A DNA stretch of 6,868 nt from contig CAJVWL010000020.1 in assembly GCA_913009745.1 (NCBI GenBank), positions 1-6,868 on the forward strand, written 5' to 3'. This stretch comes from an uncultured bacterium. GTDB taxonomy: Bacteria; Patescibacteriota; Minisyncoccia; UBA6257; Colwellbacteraceae. The notes under the pieces are model-generated. The model saw only the letters and a list, made by a program, of their open reading frames with translations. It did not search any database and had not been told where the DNA came from. Made by a program: the position numbers and the translations under genes. Below are positions 1-6,342 of this stretch, piece by piece (the first letter of the stretch is position 1; every line of letters starts with the position of its first letter).

Positions 1-75
1 TTTTTTTTGCAAGCAGAAGACGGCATACGGGATAAAGGAATGTGACTGGAGTTCAGACGTGTGCTCTTCCGATCT
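1..75 (+). other. Untrimmed Illumina TruSeq P7-side adapter (artificial sequence)
   Basis: This is library adapter and not genome. Positions 10-33 match the P7 flow-cell sequence (CAAGCAGAAGACGGCATACG, then GGAT where AGAT is expected, so one mismatch at 30). Positions 34-41 (AAAGGAAT) sit where the barcode goes; the reverse complement ATTCCTTT fits what I remember of TruSeq index 27. Positions 42-75 are the read-primer portion, from GTGACTGGAG to CTCTTCCGATCT. The T-run at 1-8 plus G9 is the complement of the poly-A usually called when a read runs off the end of the adapter. Read on the minus strand, the whole block is a read leaving a short insert. Genomic sequence starts at about 76. Confidence 0.98.
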
Positions 76-1136
76 ATCTGGGCTGAAAGCGTCTGAAAGA
101 AGTTTCTCCTCCACCCGAAGATGCCGTCTTCGTCGGAAAGCTTAAATAGTCTTTTAAAGAAGGGATAAAGATAAACGATTCCAAGTAGCGCGGTGAATGA
201 AAGCTGGAATCCCAAATCAAAAATAAGCAGACGCGGATTAATTAAAATCATAATTAGCGCGGTAATTGTTATTGCGTTCCTAAAACTATAGAGGCGGCTT
301 TGCCGTTCCGCAAGAAGCGCGATAATCCCCATAACTCCTGCGCGCACAACAGATGCCTCCGCTCCGGTCATTATTACGAATATAGGAATCGCTAAAAGAC
401 TTATATAAAACGCTTTTCTTCTTTGAAAGAAATATGCCAGAAAATTTGACAGCATAATCCCTATAATCGCGACGTTGTATCCTGAAAGCGCGACGATATG
501 AGTTGTCCCGCTTTTTCGCAGCGCTTCCTCAAAATCATCTGAAAACTCTGCTCTTTCTCCGAAAAGCAGACCGGACATCAACGCAGCCTGTCTTGGAGGA
601 AGGGCTTTTTTAAGATTGACCGTTAGGCTTTGTTTGACCTTGAAAAGCTCTTTTTTTAAGGAGCTTCCCGTATCTTGCCTTGAAACGGTTATCTTCGGAA
701 ATGAAGAAATATTCAAGCGTCCAGTCGGAGATTTTCTCACGACTCCGGCAACATTAACAACATCTCCGTAATGAAACTTAGGCAGTTGGTCGGTGTATAT
801 TCTAACTTCGCCGATGCCTGGACGCATAAGCTTAACTTCAAGTTGTTGGCTTTTGAGGCCGTATTTCGGCTCACGAAAAACCGTCCCGACAAACGATGTA
901 TCTACATTAAGGTTTATATTCGCTCTATGAGTTACTGCATAAAAATTAAAATAAAAAAATCCAAAAAACGCTATAAACGTAAAAAATACTATAATGCGTT
1001 TATGCGTTGAGAATAGAATAGACGCGGCTATAATAACAAGCAAGATTGTTATCCATACGCTTATATCTAAGCTAGCCGCGGCAATGCCTATAAGAAAAAA
1101 TAATGCGGTATAAAATGCTTTGTCGTGGATTCGCAC
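76..1136 (-). CDS. comEC: ComEC/Rec2-family DNA uptake channel, 3'-truncated by the contig end
   Basis: ComEC is the inner-membrane channel that passes single-stranded DNA into the cytoplasm during natural transformation. The frame is open from GTG at 1136 to the adapter junction, giving 353 residues without a stop. Residues about 8-65 are strongly hydrophobic (several TM segments). Residues about 80-160 form a beta-rich, OB-like stretch in the position of DUF4131 (FVGTV...YGDVVNVAG). The competence domain follows: HIVALSGYNV (213-222, cf. HLLAISGLHV), TGAEASVVRAGVMG (257-270) and NPRLLIFDLGFQLSF (300-314), and the fragment breaks off in TLSAQ, where family members continue into IFTLP. The rest of the channel, and any metallo-beta-lactamase domain, is missing because the contig ends. 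I chose the GTG because it overlaps the upstream stop by one base (TAGTG); the next Met is far inside, and there is no clear Shine-Dalgarno. Family assignment is firm; active DNA uptake is inference. Confidence 0.93.
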
Positions 1137-1681
1137 TAAAAATCTATGCCAATTTTTGCAAGTTTTCCCTTATTGAATGGGTGTTTAATTTCTCTCATTT
1201 CGGTTGCCAGGTCAGCTCTATCAATAAAGCCCTTTGGCGCGCCTCTGCCGGATAGAATAATAAGGCACTCTTCTGGAATTACTCTTACGGCATCTAATAC
1301 ATCTTTTACCCTAAGCAGTCTTAACGATACCGCAACATTTATTTCATCAAGGACAATTACATCCCATTTGCCGCCTTTCAGCTCTTTTTTAAAATACGCA
1401 AGCGCTTTCTCTGCGGCCGCTTTGTGTTTTCCTCTCGGCAATTTATCGTCCAGAATTCCCACAAAGCCTAATCCCATCTTTTTCAGTTTAAAAACTCCGT
1501 TTCCAACCCTTTTCCCTGCGCTTGGATTAGTGGACACATCAACAAAGTCTTCTCCGGAACTCCACGGACCCTTTATAAACTGTATCATCAGCGCGCGTTT
1601 ACCCTGACCGACAGCGCGTACCATCTGTCCGAGAGCCGCGGTTGTTTTTCCTTTTCCGTCCCCTGTAAATACAATAAGCAT
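1136..1681 (-). CDS. cobA: Corrinoid (cob(I)alamin) adenosyltransferase, CobA/BtuR family
   Basis: The enzyme moves the 5'-deoxyadenosyl group of ATP onto reduced corrinoid, making adenosylcobalamin in the cytoplasm. The 181-residue product has the family P-loop at the extreme amino terminus (GDGKGKTT, residues 7-14; GNGKGKTT is commoner), RALMIQFIKG after it, the Walker-B-like DVIVLDEINVAV, LSGRGAP, and the closing block ADLATEMREIKHPFNKGKLAKIGIDF, which is diagnostic for CobA/CobO. It is slightly shorter than E. coli BtuR, lacking the short amino-terminal extension. No other corrinoid gene is in view, so salvage of imported cobamide for a B12-dependent enzyme (for example class II ribonucleotide reductase) is the likely use, by inference. 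An 89-bp gap separates it from mnmA, and its TAG stop shares a base with the comEC GTG start. No Shine-Dalgarno precedes the ATG, but an extended -10 element lies just upstream, so a near-leaderless message is possible. Confidence 0.93.
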   Translation of the reverse strand: MLIVFTGDGKGKTTAALGQMVRAVGQGKRALMIQFIKGPWSSGEDFVDVSTNPSAGKRVGNGVFKLKKMGLGFVGILDDKLPRGKHKAAAEKALAYFKKELKGGKWDVIVLDEINVAVSLRLLRVKDVLDAVRVIPEECLIILSGRGAPKGFIDRADLATEMREIKHPFNKGKLAKIGIDF

Positions 1682-1692
1682 GATTAGTTTTA

Positions 1693-1701
1693 ATTTTAGC
1701 A
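1693..1701 (-). promoter_or_regulatory. Possible extended -10 promoter for cobA-comEC
   Basis: On the minus strand the gap contains TGCTAAAAT: a TG-n extension followed by TAAAAT, five of six matches to TATAAT. The hexamer 17 bases upstream (TTTTTA) is a poor -35, which is tolerated in extended -10 promoters. The predicted start would fall only about five bases before the cobA ATG. It lies after the hairpin at 1717-1748, as expected for a new transcription unit. AT-rich sequence gives such matches by chance. Confidence 0.35.
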
Positions 1702-1716
1702 GACGCCAAGTTTATT

Positions 1717-1748
1717 AAAAATAGAATACCTGAATTAATCCAGGTATT
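1717..1748 (-). terminator. Hairpin plus T-tract after mnmA, possible intrinsic terminator
   Basis: On the minus strand AATACCTG (1748-1741) pairs perfectly with CAGGTATT (1732-1725); a G-T wobble closes a six-base ATTAAT loop. CTATTTTT follows (1724-1717). The stem is short and has only three G-C pairs, so termination would be weak or partial. It sits 22 bases after the mnmA stop and before the cobA promoter candidate, which suits a terminator. Confidence 0.45.
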
Positions 1749-1775
1749 AATCCAAGAGTTTACTCAGGTATTAAT
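1725..1775 (-). repeat. Triple 8-mer cluster: two direct 11-bp repeats and one inverted arm
   Basis: ATTAATACCTG occurs twice on the minus strand (1775-1765 and 1751-1741), with starts exactly 24 bases apart. The reverse complement of its last eight bases occurs once more (1732-1725). The first copy contains the mnmA stop codon TAA, and the second carries another TAA in the same frame. Either direct copy can pair with the inverted arm, giving alternative 8- or 32-base loops. A small palindrome, GAGTTTACTC (1756-1765), lies between them. The function is unknown; it could be a terminator region, a protein-binding site or a local duplication. Confidence 0.6.
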
Positions 1776-2898
1776 TCTCAATGATTCCTCCTCCTAACAT
1801 TTTTCCGTTTTTGCTATAAAAAACTGCGGATTGTCCGGGAGCAACAAATTCCTGCGGTTTATTAAAGGTTAAATTATAACTATCACCCGCAATCTTAGAG
1901 AGCTTAGCTTCCCTCAACGGCTGGCGATAACGGATTCGCACAAGCAATTCCTTCGGAAGGTCTTTGTCGGAAATAATATTCACACCCGAAACTTCTATTT
2001 CTTTGCGATAAAGGATTTTGTCATCTCGTTTCGCAAGAACAACCGTATTTGTATCAACATTCTTATCCGCAACATAATATGGCTCGTTACCCGAAATTCC
2101 AAGACCATGCCTCTGTCCTATAGTATAAAAATGCGCTCCTTCGTGCGTGCCCATTATATTTCCATCGGGTCCAACGGCATCTCCCTTGGTAACCGGCAAA
2201 TAACCGCCCAAAAAGTCTTTAAGCGATACTTGACCTATGAAGCAAATCCCCTGGGAGTCTTTTTTGTCTGCCGTCGGCAGTTTTACCTTTTTTGCAATTC
2301 TTCTTACCTCCCGCTTAGTTAGACCTCCAAGCGGAAACAACACATGCCTCAACAGCTCTTGTGTTAATGTCCATAGAAAATACGACTGGTCTTTGGTCGC
2401 GTCATGAGCGGTAAACAACTCATAATTCCCATCGTTTATCTGCATCTTAACGTAATGACCCGTCGCAATATAATCCGCTCCCGCCTGAATTGCTTTATCC
2501 AGAAAGAGTCCAAATTTAATTTCTTTATTGCACATAATGTCAGGATTAGGAGTCAGCCCCCTCTTATAGCCGTCAACCATATAGTCAACTACACGTCTCT
2601 TATATTCTTTTTCTAAATCAAAAACATAAAACGGAATCTTAAGATGGTTTGCAACCCTACGCGCATCGTCCGCCTCATCAACATCACACCCATTTACGTT
2701 CCAGCATCGCAGGTGGACGCCGACCACATCAAACCCTCCAAACCCTTTTTGGGCCGGATGCCCGGTTAGTTTTTCAAACTCATCAGGTTTTGCTTTTAAT
2801 AGATACGCGGCTACGGACGAATCAACTCCGCCGGAGAGTCCAACGAACACAGTGTTATTCCGCGCGTTTTTAGATAATTTTTCAATAGTCTTTCCCAT
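1771..2898 (-). CDS. mnmA: tRNA-specific 2-thiouridylase MnmA
   Basis: MnmA activates U34 of Lys, Glu and Gln tRNAs with ATP and inserts sulfur, giving the 2-thio part of the wobble base; it acts in the cytoplasm with a sulfur donor from a cysteine desulfurase. The 375 residues carry the PP-loop SGGVDSS (22-28), the catalytic Cys123 in NPDIMCNKEIKFG, ATGHY (145-149), and Cys219 in DSQGICFIG, the second catalytic cysteine. The carboxy-terminal beta-barrel follows, ending in FVAPGQSAVFY...MLGGGIIEN. An insert at about 38-57 (EFEKLTGHPAQKGFGGF) lies between the PP-loop and GVHLRCW; I recall similar inserts in CPR homologues. The start has 21 residues ahead of the PP-loop, a little long, so an internal GTG (Val17) is an alternative; neither start has a strong Shine-Dalgarno. 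The gene stands 61 bp downstream of efp and may have its own promoter. Confidence 0.97.
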   Translation of the reverse strand: MGKTIEKLSKNARNNTVFVGLSGGVDSSVAAYLLKAKPDEFEKLTGHPAQKGFGGFDVVGVHLRCWNVNGCDVDEADDARRVANHLKIPFYVFDLEKEYKRRVVDYMVDGYKRGLTPNPDIMCNKEIKFGLFLDKAIQAGADYIATGHYVKMQINDGNYELFTAHDATKDQSYFLWTLTQELLRHVLFPLGGLTKREVRRIAKKVKLPTADKKDSQGICFIGQVSLKDFLGGYLPVTKGDAVGPDGNIMGTHEGAHFYTIGQRHGLGISGNEPYYVADKNVDTNTVVLAKRDDKILYRKEIEVSGVNIISDKDLPKELLVRIRYRQPLREAKLSKIAGDSYNLTFNKPQEFVAPGQSAVFYSKNGKMLGGGIIEN

Positions 2899-2912
2899 TT
2901 TCTTAATACAGA

Positions 2913-2938
2913 ATTATCAGAAAGAGAAAGATTGTCAA
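2913..2938 (-). promoter_or_regulatory. Possible sigma-70-type promoter for mnmA in the efp-mnmA gap
   Basis: On the minus strand a perfect -35 hexamer TTGACA (2938-2933) is followed by GATAAT (2918-2913). The spacer is only 14 bases, shorter than the usual 16-18; the alternative -10 TAATTC at 16 bases is a weaker match. The inferred start would lie only a few bases before the mnmA ATG. The spacing keeps confidence low. No convincing terminator hairpin is seen in the same gap. Confidence 0.3.
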
Positions 2939-2959
2939 ACCGTAATGTTGCGGGACGGG

Positions 2960-3529
2960 TTATACACGTTCAACATATTCGCCCGTTTCGGTGTTAACGC
3001 GTATTTTGTCTCCGGTTTCAATGAACAACGGAACGTTTATTTTCGTCCCCCCCTCAATTGTTACCTGCTTTGTGCCGCCTTGTGATGTATTACCGCGAAT
3101 ATTTGGCGGAGCTTCAGTAACTTCATATTCATATTTAACGGGGAGTTCAATATTAATAATCTCTTTCTTGTCGTCACCTCCAAACAACAGCGCTACTACG
3201 TTCATTTGCGGTCTTAGAAAAATAGCGTGATCTCCCACTATTTCTTCATCCAGTTTAAAGCGATTCCCCTTATTGCCCTGCTCGTTAAACCAATATTCTT
3301 TGTTGCGTTTATATGCAAACTCGGCGTTCATTTTATCAACACCGGCTTCTTTTATATTGTCAGATGATTTAAAGTTGCGAGTCAATATCTTGCCGTTACG
3401 TAAATTTTTTAACTTCGTCTGAACAACTGCGCCCCCTCTGCCCATATGAAGGTGTTTTACAAGCATCACAAAATATGGGTCGCCGTCAACGATAATCCTA
3501 TCCCCTTTTCTTAGCTCGTTAATTGTCAT
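2960..3529 (-). CDS. efp: Translation elongation factor P
   Basis: EF-P binds between the P and E sites of ribosomes stalled at consecutive prolines and promotes peptide bond formation. The 189 residues match the usual length and three-domain plan: KOW-like domain I (about 1-62), OB domain II (about 65-125), and the C-terminal domain with the signature-like stretch TIEGGTKINVPLFIETGDKIRVNTETGEYV. The loop tip reads HMGRGGAV, so Arg31 occupies the position of the modified Lys34 of E. coli EF-P (PGKG). That excludes EpmA-type lysylation at this residue. Arg-type EF-Ps of beta- and gammaproteobacteria are rhamnosylated by EarP, but no such enzyme is in the window and the surrounding loop differs. 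The ATG overlaps the ATPase stop in ATGA and is preceded by a purine-rich AAGAGAAGAGA inside that gene, so translational coupling is likely. Confidence 0.97.
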   Translation of the reverse strand: MTINELRKGDRIIVDGDPYFVMLVKHLHMGRGGAVVQTKLKNLRNGKILTRNFKSSDNIKEAGVDKMNAEFAYKRNKEYWFNEQGNKGNRFKLDEEIVGDHAIFLRPQMNVVALLFGGDDKKEIINIELPVKYEYEVTEAPPNIRGNTSQGGTKQVTIEGGTKINVPLFIETGDKIRVNTETGEYVERV

Positions 3530-5034
3530 TGTCTCTTCTCTTCTTCTTTTTTCGATTCACCTGTATCACTTTTGGGCTTCGTATTATGCAAATCTCCAGC
3601 CAGTATATTTTTAAGCTTTTCTTTGTCTATGTCTTTTCTCACCCTGCCTTGCCTTTTCTTACTGGTATCTCTTTTTAAAATCTCAAGCCCCTTCTCCATG
3701 CGACGATCCATCTTCTCACTGACGATATCAGCTTCATTCATCCACTCCTCGCGGATTTTTTTATCCACTACTTCTTTCGGAATTCCATAATTTTTGCGCG
3801 TGTTCTCTATAATGAGATCTTCAAAGCTTTCTTTTGGATATGGACGAAGGGGAAACGTTACGGCAGAAAATGGCCTTCCGGCAACACCGTCTATCATTAA
3901 GCGGATATATGTATGATATTTTGACAAATTTACAAGATCTTCCGCATCAAATGTAGGAAGAAACTCACGTTCCAAAAACTCAGCATCGTCCGCGCCTACG
4001 CGAAATAGGACAAATGTTCCAACGTTGCCAAATATCGCATCTCTTACGCTTGTATTGTCACCGACAAGCTGTGCTATGTATTGATGAGCTAATGTTAAGT
4101 TCAATCTATATTTCCGCGCTTCGGATAAAATATTCGCGAATGACTCCGTGGAAAAGTTCTGGAATTCGTCAATGTATAAATAAAAATCTCTTCTATCCTC
4201 CTCGTTGGGTATATTCACCCTGCTCATTGCGGCTAGCTGGAGTCTCGTTATTATCATTGCGCCCAAAAGAGCGGAATTATCCTCCCCTATCCTGCCCTTT
4301 GAAAGGTTGATGATTAATATCTTGCCCTCGTCCATAATTTTCCTAAGGTCAAGAGATGAGTGCGACTGCCCTATTACGTTCCGGATCAATGGATTTGTAA
4401 CAAATTGTCCTATTTTGTTTAAAATCGCCGCTACGGCCTCAACTTCAAATCTTTCCGCATATCGCGCGAACTCATTAACCCAAAAGTTTTTCACTACCGG
4501 GTCGGTTAGATTGTTGACTATCTCTTTGCGGTATTTCTTGTCCGATAATATACGCATCACCCCCAACAGGGTTGCGTTTGGAAACTCAAGCAGGGCAAGA
4601 AGCGTATTGTTTAGAATATACTGCATTCTTGCAGACCACACATCAGGCCAAATCTTTTCAAAGACCCCCATCATTCCTGAAGCAATAAGATGGTAGTCCT
4701 CACCGGCAACCCGTTCTATTGGATTAAATCCTATAGGATTTTTTGTGTCGTACGGATTAAAGTAAATTGTATCGTTTATCCTTTCTTCCGGTATAAAGCG
4801 CAATATTTTCTCCGCAAAATCGCCATGAGGGTCAACAACCCCAACACCTTTCCCGGAGAGAATATCATCAATAACCATATTCTCCATAAGCGTCGTTTTC
4901 CCGACACCCGTCTTACCTATTATATAGACGTGTCTTCGCCTATCGTCGCTTTTGATGCCGAATTCAACTTCTCCTCCCCTAAAATCGCATTTACCCAATG
5001 CCGCTATTTCGTTTTTGTCTTCTGTGTTATTCAT
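3526..5034 (-). CDS. VirD4/TraG-like (FtsK-HerA superfamily) DNA-translocation ATPase, soluble form
   Basis: A 502-residue P-loop ATPase resembling type IV secretion coupling proteins, the hexameric motors that feed DNA to a membrane channel. Visible motifs: Walker A GKTGVGKTT (40-48); VVDPHGDFAEKIL (66-78); a helical all-alpha-domain-like insert (about 110-235); KILIINLSKGRIGEDNSALLG (238-258); Walker B FYLYIDEFQNF (284-294) with Glu290; and ARKYRLNLTLAHQYIAQL (306-323), typical of the TraG/TraD C-terminal (TraM-recognition) region. After about residue 410 comes a highly charged Lys/Glu-rich helical tail. Unlike canonical VirD4 it has no amino-terminal membrane helices; these appear to be supplied by the upstream gene, 9 bp away. 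The start is backed by AGAGGGG just before the ATG. Conjugation, DNA import and another translocation job are all possible; no relaxase or channel genes are in view. Family placement is firm, the substrate is inference. Confidence 0.85.
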   Translation of the reverse strand: MNNTEDKNEIAALGKCDFRGGEVEFGIKSDDRRRHVYIIGKTGVGKTTLMENMVIDDILSGKGVGVVDPHGDFAEKILRFIPEERINDTIYFNPYDTKNPIGFNPIERVAGEDYHLIASGMMGVFEKIWPDVWSARMQYILNNTLLALLEFPNATLLGVMRILSDKKYRKEIVNNLTDPVVKNFWVNEFARYAERFEVEAVAAILNKIGQFVTNPLIRNVIGQSHSSLDLRKIMDEGKILIINLSKGRIGEDNSALLGAMIITRLQLAAMSRVNIPNEEDRRDFYLYIDEFQNFSTESFANILSEARKYRLNLTLAHQYIAQLVGDNTSVRDAIFGNVGTFVLFRVGADDAEFLEREFLPTFDAEDLVNLSKYHTYIRLMIDGVAGRPFSAVTFPLRPYPKESFEDLIIENTRKNYGIPKEVVDKKIREEWMNEADIVSEKMDRRMEKGLEILKRDTSKKRQGRVRKDIDKEKLKNILAGDLHNTKPKSDTGESKKEEEKRQ

Positions 5035-5036
5035 AG

Positions 5037-5043
5037 CCCCTCT
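5037..5043 (-). promoter_or_regulatory. Shine-Dalgarno site of the ATPase gene
   Basis: On the minus strand AGAGGGG directly follows the TAA of the membrane-protein gene and ends two bases before the ATPase ATG; its GAGG core is four bases from the start, slightly close. It is the clearest ribosome binding site in the window and fixes the ATG at 5034. The whole 9-bp gap between the genes is this site plus CT. Confidence 0.7.
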
Positions 5044-6342
5044 TTAATTGGAATCTTTAATCGGAAGGTCCACGGGCGGACTCCCTGTTTTTGATTCTAT
5101 TAACTGTATCTTTGGCGCCTTGACGCCTATTGAAGGAGGATGAAATAGTGTCGCGAGCTCCTCTACATTAAACATAGATGTTTTTAGCTTCAATTGAAAT
5201 GGCTGATTTATGCCTTGCGGCATCGCGCGATTTAAATAATTTCTATACACTCGCCTGTTTCTCTCAAGTACAGCTTTGCTATACTTTTTTGCCCCGTTAA
5301 TTTTAATAGTGGCGCTGCTCTTGTTGAGTTTTAGTGAGTTTAACATTGGGGAGCTATATTGCATAAATGCGCCGGTAACCGCAGTAACATTATCCTCCGT
5401 AAACTCATCTCTTTTGTCTATATATATAAATCGCAATATTCCATCAAATGCGACTTTTGACATCTTTTTTTGAACGGCTTTAATTATTTCCTGGTCACCC
5501 GGAGAACGTGGAGATGATGATTCCGATTTTGCGTCCCCCTCAACACCCGACCATGTTGGCACGCGAACCGGCGCGGCAACCAAGTTACCAATAAATTCAC
5601 CTGTAATCCCAAGCGCTCCAGTTTTCTTCTTTGACTTCTTCCCGGTAAGCTCATCTATTGTAGTTTTCGCTTTCTCAATTAGCTCGTCGCCTATTGGCCT
5701 TATCAGTAGCTGTATCCATATAAGTTCGTCTTTCTTTAGATTGGACATTACCTCTGCAATCGTAGCCATCGGGTCCATTGCCTTATCTTCTTCTTTTTCC
5801 CTTTTTACAGAAACCTCAAGTTCAGGGTATGTGCGGATTGGATATGCGTCATCTTTAGCGAGTATGAAATCACCGCCAAAAATATCATAGTAGTTGTTTG
5901 GAAGATTGTGCGGAAGTTCCTTTATATAATCTTCTACTTTTTTAATTTCTATGTTCGGATATTGCGCAAAAAATGCCGCTCTCGCTAAGTTTTCATATTT
6001 CTTAGGTATACGAACATAAAAGTGAATACTGTGCGCGTGGCCAACCATCTCAAGAGATATCCAGTCTTCCACTACTCCGCTTAGCCACCTTTTCTTCAAT
6101 TTTATGCCATTGCTGTATATTCCGTGAAGCGACACAAAAACCTGTTCCATCGCGCCGATAGACTTAATGTTATGCTTTGGCATGCTTATCTCAAGCATAG
6201 TCCACTCTATTTTTCGTATATGCTTGTCTATAACATCAATAATCCAGAATTCCCTGAATACTAAAAAAATAAGAACAGGGAGAATAATCCACCAGAAAGA
6301 TATAAAACTTGTAAGTAATTGACTCGGTAATCCTTGAATCAT
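5044..6342 (-). CDS. Membrane-anchored partner of the TraG-like ATPase (conserved CPR family, DUF8128-like)
   Basis: A 432-residue protein of unknown biochemical function. One hydrophobic helix near the start (about 9-29, LLTSFISFWWIILPVLIFLVF) is followed by a basic segment and a large soluble region, so most of it is probably cytoplasmic. Landmarks: WTMLEISMPKHNIKSIGAMEQVF (about 47-69); HSIHFYVRIPKKYENLARAAFFAQYP; DFILAKDDAYPIRTYPE; ELIWIQLLIRP; a low-complexity Lys/Ser/Pro linker around 235-290; and NVEELATLFHPPS near the end, with KTGSPPVDLP. I recall this arrangement from CPR genomes, where it commonly precedes a TraG-like ATPase; similar EELATLFH segments occur in conjugation-associated proteins. 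The start is set by the ATGA overlap with the HARE-HTH gene. By inference it docks the soluble ATPase at the membrane. The DUF name is from memory and should be checked. Confidence 0.7.
   Translation of the reverse strand: MIQGLPSQLLTSFISFWWIILPVLIFLVFREFWIIDVIDKHIRKIEWTMLEISMPKHNIKSIGAMEQVFVSLHGIYSNGIKLKKRWLSGVVEDWISLEMVGHAHSIHFYVRIPKKYENLARAAFFAQYPNIEIKKVEDYIKELPHNLPNNYYDIFGGDFILAKDDAYPIRTYPELEVSVKREKEEDKAMDPMATIAEVMSNLKKDELIWIQLLIRPIGDELIEKAKTTIDELTGKKSKKKTGALGITGEFIGNLVAAPVRVPTWSGVEGDAKSESSSPRSPGDQEIIKAVQKKMSKVAFDGILRFIYIDKRDEFTEDNVTAVTGAFMQYSSPMLNSLKLNKSSATIKINGAKKYSKAVLERNRRVYRNYLNRAMPQGINQPFQLKLKTSMFNVEELATLFHPPSIGVKAPKIQLIESKTGSPPVDLPIKDSN

Noticed and set aside
1..9. T-run as a terminator tract
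   Set aside because: It abuts the adapter end and is best explained as run-off base calling, not genome.
117..136. Inverted repeat CGAAGA/TCTTCG, and an 11-base match (GAAGACGGCAT) to the P7 adapter on the opposite strand
   Set aside because: It lies within the comEC reading frame and is short enough to be chance; it could confuse adapter trimming but has no supported biological role.
771..1010. Plus-strand 79-residue open frame, Lys-rich at the end
   Set aside because: It is antisense to the N-terminal part of comEC, which has clear domain motifs on the other strand; its Lys run is only the complement of Phe codons in TM segments.
1146..1607. Plus-strand 153-residue open frame
   Set aside because: It is fully antisense to the corrinoid adenosyltransferase, with no recognisable motif; its length is a by-product of codon bias on the real strand.
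4205..5094. Two long plus-strand frames (163 and 134 residues)
   Set aside because: Both are antisense to the TraG-like ATPase, whose Walker A and B motifs prove the minus frame; neither resembles a known protein.
6339..6342. Possible TGA recoding to glycine (Gracilibacteria/Absconditabacteria code)
   Set aside because: Both TGA stops (HARE-HTH gene and ATPase) form standard ATGA overlaps with well-supported starts, reading through gives no family-like sequence, and no gene here carries an internal TGA.
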